A DNA stretch of 64,000 nt from Chitinophagales bacterium (GTDB taxonomy: Bacteria; Bacteroidota; Bacteroidia; Chitinophagales; Saprospiraceae). The notes below the pieces were generated by a model. That model ran no database searches and was not told the DNA's origin. It saw only the letters and a list, made by a program, of their open reading frames with translations. Both the position numbers and the translations under genes were made by a program. Shown piece after piece: positions 16,593-24,721 of the stretch (its first letter is position 1; every line of letters begins with the position of its first letter). Location: NCBI GenBank assembly GCA_013299105.1, contig JAAFJY010000034.1, positions 27,651 through 91,650 on the forward strand. The letters run 5' to 3'.

Positions 16593-19445
16593 ATGCGAGT
16601 GCGCCATTATAGTATTGTTCTTCAGCAAACCGGATTGCGTCGAGGCCTCATGGGCCCTGCCAATGGTATTGCAAGCATCTATAAGCGAGCAATTTGGCCA
16701 CAAATTACGCATATTAAGACCTGGAAAGCAAACGCCTGCGTTCTATTTTTATTTTTCATACTCATCAGCCAGCAACTTAAAGGCCAAAACCCCTACCCTA
16801 CACTGCCCGACAGTTTGCGTGGCGATACCATCCGCCCTTCAAGCAACGTAGGCATCCTACAGCCCGGCTCAAAAACCATCCGCTTTTCACCTGATTCATT
16901 GGACGCTCCCGTTGAATACGATGCCAAGGACTCAATGGTTTTAGACAACATAAATAAAAAAATCTACCTGTACGGACAGGCGGTGATCAAATACCAGGAC
17001 TTGCAGATTGATGCGGCTTTTGTGGAATTGGATTGGGGCAACAACATGGTCACTGCTGAGGTAAGAATTGATTCCACCACGGGCAAAATGATCGGCCAAC
17101 CCCACTTCAAGCAAGGGGAGCAAGTATTCGACGCCAAACGGATGCGCTACAATTTCAAGACCCAAAAAGGCATGGTCTATGATGTGCGAACCACCCAAAA
17201 AGACATCATCGCACATGGTGCCAAAATGAAGTTCGTCGCTGCACCCAAACGCGACAGTACTTCGCAGGATACGGCCAAGGCCAACAACATTATTTTTGGC
17301 TCGCGCATGCTTTTCACCACCTGCCAAGACCCCGAACACCCACACTTTGGCATCCGCAGTCGCAAGCAAAAGATCATCCAGGACAAAATCATCGTGGTGG
17401 GGCCTTCTCAGCTCGAAATCATGGGCGTGCCCACGCCACTGGTCCTGCCTTTTGGTTTTTTTCCCCTCAAAAAACAACGCAGCACAGGCCTGCTTTTCCC
17501 ACGCGACTACGAATATTCTGAAAACTGGGGCTTTGGCTTGCGCGACATCGGCTGGTACTTTCCCGTAGGCGACAACCTCAACCTGGCCTTGCGGGGTGAT
17601 ATTTATTTTCGAGGTACTTATGGCATTGGGATTGAAGCCAATTACATCAAACGCTACAAGTACCGCATCGGCAGCAATGTGCGCTTCCAATCGCAGATCA
17701 GTGAAAATACGGCTACTGGCAAGTTTCAGCGCACCAATAGCTACTCGATTCAGGGCAACATCAGCCAGGAAACTGGTGCCCACCCCAATGCCCGCATCAA
17801 TGGCAGCATCAACTTGCAAGGCAATGGTTTTCAAAATCGGGTATTCAACGATGCGCAAAGTGTACTTACTTCACAAATCAACTCAAACCTCAACTTCACT
17901 AAAAATTGGCCAGGTAAACCTTACTCCCTTACTTCCTCCATCAACCTTTCGCAAAACATCCGCACCAAGGTGGTATCGGCCAGTTTGCCTAACCTCAATT
18001 TTTCGACTGAGACCCTTTACCCCTTTAAGAAGAAAGTGAGTAGTGGCAAGGAGGCCTGGTACGAAACCATCGCTTTGCGCTATGCTGGTGAAGCCAGAAA
18101 CAGTTTTGTCACTGCGGATACAGCCATTTTTTCGCGTAAAACCTGGGAAAATGCCCTGATTGGTGCCCGCCACAACGCGCAAATGAACACTTCGTTCAAG
18201 TTATTCCGCCATTTCAACATCAACCCCAATATCACCTATGATGAGACCTGGCAATTGAAATCGCTGGAGCGGGAGTTTTTAGAAGCTCCTGTAACCAAAT
18301 CTCGTCGGGTTTTCGACTTGGTCACCCGCGACTCAATCACGGTAGTGGATACCCTCAGCTACGGGCGGGTGAAGTCGAATGTGATCAATGGGTTTTCACG
18401 CTTCAACCAGTTTCAGGCCGGGGTAAGCATGAACACCCGGTTGTTCTTTGGCCTGAAAACCGGTAAATTCACGCCCTTGCGAGAATTGCGCTGGGAAATG
18501 CGCCCCAGTGTTTCTTTCAACTATTCGCCGAATTACCTCAACCCTCGCTTGGGTTATTTCGACAGCGTACAGGTCGATTCGCGCTTTCCCAATCGCAAGA
18601 TTCAATACTCGCGCTTCGATTCCATTGCGGTATATGGCACGCCCTCCGCTTCGGGCAAGCAGATGGCCATTGGTTATAGTTTCAACAACATTTTCCAGGC
18701 CAAGGCTTGGAACAAGAAGGATTCTACTTTCAAAAAGCTGAAACTGATCGACAACTTCATATTCGGCGGCAACTACAACTTTGCTGCCGACTCGCTCAAG
18801 TTCAGCCCGGTGAGTTTCAGTACCACTGCTCGTTTTTTCAAAGGCACCACCACCGTTGGCTTCAACATGAGCATGGACCCCTACATTCGCAATGCCCAAG
18901 GCATCAGGATCAACAAGTTTGCCTGGAACGAAAATCGACAACTCCTGCGCTTTGAAAATGCCCGACTCAGCGTGACTACGGACTTGACGGTAGGCAAAAT
19001 CCGGGCCATTTTCCGAGGGGAGGAAGAGGAGGTGGTGACCGATTTGCGCAATCAGCCCGCTAGAAAGAAAAAAGAAGAAAGCAGCGACTTCCTGAGCTTG
19101 TTTGAAAACTTTGGCATTTCACACAACATGGACTTTACCTGGCAATCGACTGGCCAAGGCACAGAATTTCGCATCGGCTCCAATTCGATCAATGCCCAAG
19201 GAAATATCGCCCTGACCAAAAACTGGGCCATCAACGTGGGCAACATCGGCTACGATTTTGTCAACAAGGGCCTCTCCTACCCCGCTGTTGGTTTTTCCCG
19301 CGACTTGCACTGCTGGAACCTGGCCTTCAACTGGCAACCACAGCGCGGCACCTATGTGCTCAACCTGGCAGTAAAACCTGGTTCACTGGACTTCTTGAAA
19401 ATCCCCTATTCCCGCAACAACTTCGACGGTCGGCGCGGGTTTTAG
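16593..19445 (+). CDS. LPS-assembly outer-membrane protein LptD-like
   Basis: Up to 950 aa. It inserts lipopolysaccharide into the outer leaflet of the outer membrane with LptE. Residues about 90-260 form an OstA/LptA-like periplasmic domain (DAPVEYDAKDSMVLDNINKK, YLYGQAVIKYQDLQIDAAFV, GMVYDVRTTQKDIIAHGA). The remainder is a large beta-barrel with STGLLFPRDYEYSENWGFGL and repeated aromatic strand ends, and a C-terminal strand near WNLAFNWQPQRGTYVLNLAV. Two cysteines (FTTCQD, LHCWNL) are seen. The signal peptide hydrophobic core is at residues about 48-62, so the first 19 residues are probably not translated and ATG at 16650 is the better start; the codon at 16593 lies only 5 bp from the amidase start. 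Confidence 0.88.
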   Translation: MRVRHYSIVLQQTGLRRGLMGPANGIASIYKRAIWPQITHIKTWKANACVLFLFFILISQQLKGQNPYPTLPDSLRGDTIRPSSNVGILQPGSKTIRFSPDSLDAPVEYDAKDSMVLDNINKKIYLYGQAVIKYQDLQIDAAFVELDWGNNMVTAEVRIDSTTGKMIGQPHFKQGEQVFDAKRMRYNFKTQKGMVYDVRTTQKDIIAHGAKMKFVAAPKRDSTSQDTAKANNIIFGSRMLFTTCQDPEHPHFGIRSRKQKIIQDKIIVVGPSQLEIMGVPTPLVLPFGFFPLKKQRSTGLLFPRDYEYSENWGFGLRDIGWYFPVGDNLNLALRGDIYFRGTYGIGIEANYIKRYKYRIGSNVRFQSQISENTATGKFQRTNSYSIQGNISQETGAHPNARINGSINLQGNGFQNRVFNDAQSVLTSQINSNLNFTKNWPGKPYSLTSSINLSQNIRTKVVSASLPNLNFSTETLYPFKKKVSSGKEAWYETIALRYAGEARNSFVTADTAIFSRKTWENALIGARHNAQMNTSFKLFRHFNINPNITYDETWQLKSLEREFLEAPVTKSRRVFDLVTRDSITVVDTLSYGRVKSNVINGFSRFNQFQAGVSMNTRLFFGLKTGKFTPLRELRWEMRPSVSFNYSPNYLNPRLGYFDSVQVDSRFPNRKIQYSRFDSIAVYGTPSASGKQMAIGYSFNNIFQAKAWNKKDSTFKKLKLIDNFIFGGNYNFAADSLKFSPVSFSTTARFFKGTTTVGFNMSMDPYIRNAQGIRINKFAWNENRQLLRFENARLSVTTDLTVGKIRAIFRGEEEEVVTDLRNQPARKKKEESSDFLSLFENFGISHNMDFTWQSTGQGTEFRIGSNSINAQGNIALTKNWAINVGNIGYDFVNKGLSYPAVGFSRDLHCWNLAFNWQPQRGTYVLNLAVKPGSLDFLKIPYSRNNFDGRRGF

Positions 19446-19828
19446 CCACGAATTTCATAATGAGCAGTACTTCACCCCGCTTTGCGGTGCATGGAGTGGA
19501 ACACGGATGCAACGGATAAAACTGATTTTCACGGATTGCCAACATGATTTTGACCAAAAATCCCAAACCGGGTAACCGAGCGCCAAAGAGCGTGTTTAAA
19601 TATTGGAGGTTTAGTCAGAAAACGAGTCAAATTTTGGCCAATCAAGGCAGGAAAAGCGGAGTTATGCAGCGCATAATGAGCATTTTCCTAACGACCTTTA
19701 TAGACAGGTTGGGCGAAATTGGGCCGTTTTATGGCAAACAAAAAATTTTAAACATGCTCTAATATCTCACAAAACACCACAGCGAGCCCCCAACTCATAA
19801 CCCATAATTCACAACCCATCACTCAAAC
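19446..19828. other. Intergenic region, 383 bp
   Basis: No gene is supported. A tract rich in CACGGAT-like words (19495-19540) follows lptD. Just before the next gene there is a run of CATAAC/CACAACCCAT-like words (19792-19822), similar to the one before the TPR lipoprotein at 32970-33000. Confidence 0.5.
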
Positions 19829-20806
19829 ATGCCTATTATCCAAAAAACGACTTATCCGGGGCCGCCTTGGTACCAAATCAATGGCCATTGGCAGACTATT
19901 TTGCCTGCTTTTACCCGCAAAATTGCCCCTTTTGCCTATGAGCGCGAGCGCCTAGAGTTGTCCGATGGCGATTTTCTGGACCTCGATTGGTTGTGCAATG
20001 GCCAAAACAAACTCGTGGTCCTTTCACACGGCCTCGAAGGCAATACAGATCGGGTGTACATTCGCATCGCGGCACAGTTTTTTGCCCAACACGGTTACGA
20101 CGTATTGGCCTGGAATTGCCGCTCTTGCAGCGGGGAGATGAACCGCAACTTCCGCCTGTACAACCACGGCGAAATTGGCGACATTGGCCTGGTGATCGAT
20201 CACGCCCTCCAAAAACACCACTACGAACAAGTTTTTCTCATTGGCTACAGCATGGGTGGCAGCATCAGCGCCAAATACCTGGGAGCCAATGGCGACCAAG
20301 TGCCTGCACAAGTGAAAGCAGGGCTGGCTTTTTCTTCTCCTTTCGACCTCAAAGACAGCGTAGCCCAACTGGAGTTGTCCGAAAATTGGCTCTATCGACT
20401 CAAGTTTTTGAAAGCGCTGAAAGCCAAAATCCTGATCAAGGACCAACAGTTTCCCGGTAGACTAGAAGTGAGCAGGCTCGATAAAATCAAAGTCTGGAAG
20501 GATTTCGACGATCACTTCTCCGCCCAATTGGGTGGCTACCGTGATGCCGAAGATTTTTACCAAAAAGCTTCTGCCAAAAACTTCCTCGGCGGCTTAAAAC
20601 GCCCATTGCTCTTGGTCAATGCCGAAAACGATCCATTGCTGACCACGGGCTGTTCGCCAAAAGACCTCGCCCATGAAAACCCTTATTTTTTCCTGGAAAA
20701 CAGCCGCTTGGGCGGGCACGTGGGCTTTTCGACCCGCGAAAAAGGATCGTACAGTTGGATGGAATGGCGGGCCTTGGCGTGGCTGCGAGAAGTTGAGCAA
20801 AGGTGA
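19829..20806 (+). CDS. YheT-like alpha/beta-hydrolase
   Basis: 325 aa, normal for the YheT/ABHD family. Catalytic triad visible: nucleophile S141 in IGYSMGGS, D268 in NAENDPLL, H297 in LGGHVGFS. Family marks are also present: NGHWQTILPAFTR near the N-terminus, LSHGLEGNTDRVY (oxyanion region), and WNCRSCSGEMN where YheT proteins have a RGC-like box. Predicted cytoplasmic carboxylesterase of unknown natural substrate. No signal peptide. It appears monocistronic. Confidence 0.9.
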   Translation: MPIIQKTTYPGPPWYQINGHWQTILPAFTRKIAPFAYERERLELSDGDFLDLDWLCNGQNKLVVLSHGLEGNTDRVYIRIAAQFFAQHGYDVLAWNCRSCSGEMNRNFRLYNHGEIGDIGLVIDHALQKHHYEQVFLIGYSMGGSISAKYLGANGDQVPAQVKAGLAFSSPFDLKDSVAQLELSENWLYRLKFLKALKAKILIKDQQFPGRLEVSRLDKIKVWKDFDDHFSAQLGGYRDAEDFYQKASAKNFLGGLKRPLLLVNAENDPLLTTGCSPKDLAHENPYFFLENSRLGGHVGFSTREKGSYSWMEWRALAWLREVEQR

Positions 20807-20970
20807 GGGGTTGAGGAGAGGGACCTTCGGCGTAGTCGATCAGGAACATATAAATGTCAATATACTTGGCGAATGAATGCTTGATTTTGATTGAAGCCTA
20901 AAAATATCCCAGTTGCCCAAACGTGTAACGAAATACCCATTTTACCCTTAGAATCCTATCAGCGAGCGTG

Positions 20971-21132
20971 CTTCGCAAGAAGCCAAAAACTTTGTAGAAT
21001 TTGAATTCCAAGGGTAGGTCCTGGCTTCGCAAGAAGCCTAAGATTTATGATGCCTTAGGCGTCTTGCGAAGCCAGAAGTTGGGAAATGGGGAGGGAATGA
21101 CCAATGCTAAAAATCTTGTGCTTCTTGCGAAG
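20971..21132. repeat. Cluster of CTTCGCAAGAAG motifs with a large hairpin
   Basis: CTTCGCAAGAAG occurs at 20971-20982 and 21025-21036. Its complement CTTCTTGCGAAG is at 21121-21132, and a related part copy at 21062-21072. The middle pair makes a hairpin: arm 21021-21042 pairs with 21054-21075 with one mismatch and an 11-base loop. It lies in the 408-bp gap 20807-21214, which has no gene. Confidence 0.75.
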
Positions 21133-21214
21133 CTGGACATTCGGGATGCTTTAAACCAAAAATTTTTAATGGCCTTGTATTTCGTTCCTAATGCAATTGC
21201 TTGAGTATTTGTTA

Positions 21215-21766
21215 TCAAGGCAATAATTCTTCTGCATTTAGGCTGATGTTGAATTTTTCGATCGTCAAATGACCTTTGGAATTGATTACTTGGCGGTCCT
21301 GGTATTGACCTTTTGCTGGATTTTTATAAACCTCAATGCATCTTTCAGGCAAATTGAGCAACCAACATTCGGGGATACCCGCCTCAGCATACATGGAGAT
21401 TTTTGAAGCCTGGTCACTGGCCAAAGAAGAGTCTGCAACTTCCATGAGGAGAATCACATCTTCAGGTCTGGGGTGGGCTTTGGCATACTTGTCTTTGCGC
21501 CACTTTAGAATGGAGATGTCTGGAATGGATTCGGAAAAGTCGTCTAAAACCACTGGATCCTGCACTCCTATGGTTACTTTTCCCAGTAAATGGGTGAACA
21601 ATAACTCTACAATCGTTTTTACGCGAGATGCATGGGAGGGACCTACTGGACTCATATCTATCAACATGCCTTTGATGAGCTCCACCCGATCTTCGGCAGC
21701 AAAAATCCCGGCTTCCTCCATTTGATGGAAAGCTTTGACGGATAATTTATGAGCTTGGGTAAGCAT
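21215..21766 (-). CDS. Uma2-family (DUF820) restriction-endonuclease-like protein
   Basis: 183 aa, the usual Uma2 length. Marks: FHQMEEAGIFAAEDRVELIKG, then MLIDMSPVGPSHA, IPDISILKW (acidic residue of the core), VILLMEVADSSLASDQASK (E and downstream K), YAEAGIPECWLLNLPE. It is a more typical Uma2 sequence than the one at 3411-4034, and the two are clearly diverged, so they are not recent duplicates. Function unknown; solitary gene. Confidence 0.88.
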   Translation of the reverse strand: MLTQAHKLSVKAFHQMEEAGIFAAEDRVELIKGMLIDMSPVGPSHASRVKTIVELLFTHLLGKVTIGVQDPVVLDDFSESIPDISILKWRKDKYAKAHPRPEDVILLMEVADSSLASDQASKISMYAEAGIPECWLLNLPERCIEVYKNPAKGQYQDRQVINSKGHLTIEKFNISLNAEELLP

Positions 21767-21935
21767 GAAAGCGTTTTTTTACAAAAATAAGCATTTTTTT
21801 ATTGGTGATCAAGCAAAAAGTGAAGAAGAAACGAAGCCTAAGGTTGCTGTTTCATCAAAAATCACCCCTGAGTTCTATTTGTTAGGGCCAAAAGTCCTGC
21901 AACTTTGGGTCAACAAAAACCAAAAATCCTAAACC

Positions 21936-22478
21936 ATGACTTTTAAACCCATTTTTTCTTTTCTCTTCGTCGGAATGGCAATTTTGCAAGGATCCCTTTG
22001 CAGCGCACAGGAGGTGCGCAAGGTGAGTTCCTTGAGTGGTTTCACGGGCAATGCGCCCAAATTTGCCACTGTCAAAAATGGCTTATTGACCCCAGGCGCT
22101 GGCTTTCAGTTGTACGCTGTCGAAGGCGAGGCAATTTTGCTGATCAACAGCAAAACGGCCAACGAAGCAGCGATTGCCAAACTGGTGGCCAGCGATAGCA
22201 AACTGCAGATGAAACTTTTCGGCGAATCTTACGAAGCGTACAAGAAGAAGAAAAAAGACAAAAAACCAAAACCTCCGAAAACTCCTGATGAACCGAAAAA
22301 AATCCCGGTTTACACTTTCCAGTGCGAAAGTTTGCCCAATTGTAATGGTACTTGTGCCGCAGTTTTTAAAGACGATGTTTTCGACGGATGTTTTGGTGCT
22401 TGTTGCAACGATGGTGGACCAACTGCGGTACAAGCCATAAGCATCGGAGAGTCTGACAACCCCATACCTGCGAATTAA
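21936..22478 (+). CDS. Secreted protein with Lys/Pro linker and six-cysteine tail, unknown function
   Basis: 180 aa. Signal peptide about residues 1-24 (cleavage near CSAQ). An N-terminal half of about 85 residues (VSSLSGFTGNAPKFATVKNG, QLYAVEGEAILLINSKTANE) is followed by a strongly basic linker YKKKKKDKKPKPPKTPDEPK, then a compact tail with six cysteines (FQCESLPNCNGTC ... DGCFGACCND). The pattern suggests a disulfide-bonded or metal-binding domain held away from the body by the linker. No family is recognised. It is 18 bp from the next small gene and shares its terminator, so the two are probably one transcript. Confidence 0.75.
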   Translation: MTFKPIFSFLFVGMAILQGSLCSAQEVRKVSSLSGFTGNAPKFATVKNGLLTPGAGFQLYAVEGEAILLINSKTANEAAIAKLVASDSKLQMKLFGESYEAYKKKKKDKKPKPPKTPDEPKKIPVYTFQCESLPNCNGTCAAVFKDDVFDGCFGACCNDGGPTAVQAISIGESDNPIPAN

Positions 22479-22496
22479 TCTCAAAACCTCAACTCC

Positions 22497-22736
22497 ATGA
22501 AAAAGCTACTCTTTGTACTGGCGATCCTTGCTTTTTTCTCTCAGGATGCACTGGCCCAAAGCCGCTCTCATCGCAAAGTAAGCGCACCTAAAAACAACAG
22601 ATGGCGCGACGATTCCTTGCTGTGGGTAAAACAACCTGGTGCCAAGCAAATCAACTCTCCACGCGACGCAGCAAGCGGGCAAGCTACTGGACGGAGAAAA
22701 CAGCCAGCAGGCCGTCGTAGGGGTAGCCGGAATTAA
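22497..22736 (+). CDS. Small secreted basic protein, unknown function
   Basis: 79 aa. Signal peptide MKKLLFVLAILAFFSQDALA, then a mature part of about 58 residues that is very basic and Gln/Arg-rich (SRSHRKVSAPKNNRWRDDSL, ATGRRKQPAGRRRGSRN). No cysteine. It lies directly downstream of the six-cysteine protein, with a terminator right after, which supports it as a real gene. Role unknown; a partner of the upstream product is an inference from position. Confidence 0.65.
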   Translation: MKKLLFVLAILAFFSQDALAQSRSHRKVSAPKNNRWRDDSLLWVKQPGAKQINSPRDAASGQATGRRKQPAGRRRGSRN

Positions 22737-22743
22737 TCAAAGC

Positions 22744-22786
22744 AAAAGCGCGTAGGCAAGCCAAAATTGTCTACGCGCTTTTTTTC
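22744..22786 (+). terminator. Rho-independent terminator
   Basis: Stem AAAAGCGCGTAG (22744-22755) with CTACGCGCTTTT (22771-22782), T-run following. Ends the two-gene secreted-protein unit. Confidence 0.85.
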
Positions 22787-22790
22787 AATT

Positions 22791-22848
22791 TTGAGGAGTT
22801 GAACGTTTGCTAAACTTCCAAAAGTTTGGTAAACGTTCAACTCCTCAA
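22791..22848. repeat. Perfect long hairpin with the core shared with 11964-11994
   Basis: TTGAGGAGTTGAACGTTT (22791-22808) is perfectly complementary to 22831-22848, and the inner TAAACTT/AAGTTT pairs too. The core 22804-22835 is the reverse complement of the hairpin after the VPS10 gene. It is six bases from the stop of the minus-strand DUF4097 gene, so it may act as that gene's terminator. Confidence 0.75.
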
Positions 22849-22854
22849 CTAAAA

Positions 22855-23571
22855 TCATCCCCGCTTCCGAAAATACACGTTCCCACTGATCGACTCCGCC
22901 CGAACTGTCGCGCCGCCGCCGTTGATACTGGCGGATACTTTCTTGCTGTAAGCGCTGCTGTTTTCGCTCATTTTGACATTGAAATCAGTGAAAATTTCGC
23001 CAGTTACGCTGCGAAAATCGAGTTGACTAGCTGAGTTGGCAGGGCGATCAATGTCCACAAAACCACTGATCGTTTTGGCCCTGATCTCGCCATTGAGGCC
23101 CCGGATTTCGATGTTACCCGCAATGGTTTCGATCTGAATGCTAGTATTGGCGGGCAGGGTGATTTCGTAGTCCACCCGCAAGCAGATGCAATTGCTATTC
23201 GAGCCCTCGCTGGCGCTGGGGTTCTTGGGTAGGCTTTTCAGCAAAGAATCGCAATCATTGCACCAGCAGCAAGAAATTTTGTTCCAATTGATGCTTTTGT
23301 CGTAATCCGTATTGATGCTGAGGTTATCGGCTTGGTCACTGATTTCCTGTACGTGGATTTTTTTCAAATCCTCACGGGTGGTGGAAATGATGGGTTCATA
23401 CTTCAGTTCAGCCCGGTCCCAGGTTTTGATCCGGATTTCCTGGCCAAATTTGAGGTTGAGGTACACCTTTTTGCCCGCAGGCATGGCAAAAGTCTTGCTG
23501 CCTTCAGTGTTTTGGGCTTGTCCACTGCAATTGAGCAGCAGGATGAAGAGGAGGTATAGGTAGTTTTTCAT
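22855..23571 (-). CDS. Secreted DUF4097-type beta-repeat protein with cysteine cluster
   Basis: 238 aa; signal peptide residues 1-20. The C-terminal half has the repeating short strands of DUF4097 / auto-transporter-adhesin-like head domains: SIQIETIAGNIEIRGLNGEI, RAKTISGFVDIDRP, LDFRSVTGEIFTDFNV, AESISGNVYFRK. An insertion before them holds CCWCNDC and CIC, six cysteines in about 40 residues, which is unusual for the family and suggests metal binding or disulfides. It is last in a minus-strand series starting with an ECF sigma factor, but a 123-bp repeat element separates it from the preceding DUF4097 gene. Role unknown; often regulated through the linked sigma factor. Confidence 0.82.
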   Translation of the reverse strand: MKNYLYLLFILLLNCSGQAQNTEGSKTFAMPAGKKVYLNLKFGQEIRIKTWDRAELKYEPIISTTREDLKKIHVQEISDQADNLSINTDYDKSINWNKISCCWCNDCDSLLKSLPKNPSASEGSNSNCICLRVDYEITLPANTSIQIETIAGNIEIRGLNGEIRAKTISGFVDIDRPANSASQLDFRSVTGEIFTDFNVKMSENSSAYSKKVSASINGGGATVRAESISGNVYFRKRG

Positions 23572-23604
23572 ATCGGGTGATTTTTTACAAGGCGGTTAGT
23601 AATA

Positions 23605-23729
23605 GAGCTAAAATAAACCATTCCAATTTGTTTTTGAGGTTTAGCAAAAATATAACGCAACTTCCTTTCATCCAGTTACTTATCTATTTTCACTAAACCC
23701 AAATTGGATAGCTTTATTTTTAAACGCTC
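23605..23729 (+). mobile_element. GAGC-ended repeat element, copy A (125 bp)
   Basis: Begins GAGCTAAAATAA and ends TTAAACGCTC. Interior blocks TTTTGAGGTTTAGCAAAAA, CAACTTCCTTTCATCCAGTT, TTTTCACTAAACCCAAA are shared in order with copies at 36147, 45237 and 61053. No coding capacity. Confidence 0.8.
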
Positions 23730-23739
23730 ACTTAGGTAA

Positions 23740-24516
23740 TCATTTCTTCCGCAGGTAAATTTCGCCATTGATGGTCTTAAAGGTCAATTCTACCCCACCA
23801 CCGTTGATTTTCCCATTGGTCGTATTTCGTTGCAAGGAGGGCAGGCCCTTGTCATCTTTGTTGGGGAATTTAATGTCAGCGTCAGAATAAATTTCACCAT
23901 TGATGGTAGAAAGATTGACATTGGCCTTGCTGTCGGCGGGCAGGCTTACATCAATGAATCCATTCACGGTACTGATGTGGGTGGGTTTGCTTTGCTCCAG
24001 GCGCGAAATGGTCACTTCAATGCTTCCATTTACGGTATTCGCCACAACTGGGCCTGTGATGTTTTGGAGCTTGATGTCAGAGGATTTGCCAATGATTTCG
24101 ATTTCACCGCTCAGGTCTTTGAGCGAGAGATCATTTTGGTCCCAATCCCTGACTTCAATGCGCACATCGGCCTTCGTGGGTACTTTGATGACATAATTGA
24201 TCTTCTGAAAAGAAGCCTTGCGGATGGTCATCACACCACTGACTTCTTCTACCTCCAAACCAAGGCCAGTATTGTCACTGGCTGTGTTGTACAATGGTTT
24301 CAGCCCTTTGGCCCGTTCTGGGATCGGCGTCAATGCCTGATCTGATTCAATGACCAGTTCGTTACCGGCATATCCCTGGATGCTCACTTCACTGCGTTGC
24401 AACAGAATATTGACCTTTTGGGCAGTGCCCGAAAAGGTCTTTTTAAAGGTTTTTTGAGCCAAAAGATTGGGTCCGAGCAGCAGCAGCGCTGCGCCCAAAA
24501 TAAATGCTTGTTTCAT
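23740..24516 (-). CDS. Secreted DUF4097-type beta-repeat protein
   Basis: 258 aa with a signal peptide (hydrophobic residues 5-20, LLAQ). The DUF4097 repeat pattern is clear: DLSGEIEIIGKSSDIKLQNI, ANTVNGSIEVTIS, ISTVNGFIDVSLPADSKAN, LSTINGEIYSDADI, RNTTNGKINGGGVELTF, KTINGEIYLRKK. The final TINGEIYLRKK matches the SGNVYFRKRG end of the neighbouring paralogue, so the two genes are diverged duplicates. Likely periplasmic or surface beta-helix-like protein. It follows the anti-sigma-like gene after a gap with a tandem hairpin array. Confidence 0.88.
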   Translation of the reverse strand: MKQAFILGAALLLLGPNLLAQKTFKKTFSGTAQKVNILLQRSEVSIQGYAGNELVIESDQALTPIPERAKGLKPLYNTASDNTGLGLEVEEVSGVMTIRKASFQKINYVIKVPTKADVRIEVRDWDQNDLSLKDLSGEIEIIGKSSDIKLQNITGPVVANTVNGSIEVTISRLEQSKPTHISTVNGFIDVSLPADSKANVNLSTINGEIYSDADIKFPNKDDKGLPSLQRNTTNGKINGGGVELTFKTINGEIYLRKK

Positions 24517-24550
24517 GACTTTATGGATGAAAAATTAACAAAATTCACTT

Positions 24551-24677
24551 ACATATCCGATGGGCGAAACCCATCGTTGACATATCCGATGGGCTGTACC
24601 CCATCGTTGACATATCCGATGGGCTGTACCCCATCGCTGACATATCCGATGGGCTGTACCCCATCGCTGACATATCA
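24551..24677 (+). repeat. Tandem array of 30-bp hairpin units (4 plus a partial)
   Basis: Units start at 24551, 24580, 24610 and 24640, with a partial unit at 24670. Each is ACATATCCGATGGG, a short loop, then CCCATCG and TTG or CTG, so each unit forms a CGATGGG/CCCATCG hairpin. The first unit differs in its loop. It lies between the anti-sigma-like gene and the DUF4097 gene. Confidence 0.85.
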
Positions 24678-24721
24678 CGCCCTTTCAGGGCTATTAACCA
24701 TTAACAACTAACCATTAACCA

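Noticed and set aside
24551..24677. Possible CRISPR array
   Set aside because: The units are contiguous with no unique spacers, and no cas genes are near.
24397..24711. Plus-strand open frame of 104 codons across the 30-bp repeats
   Set aside because: The repeat unit is a multiple of three, so the frame stays open by chance; the translation is only the repeat (TYPMGCTPSL).
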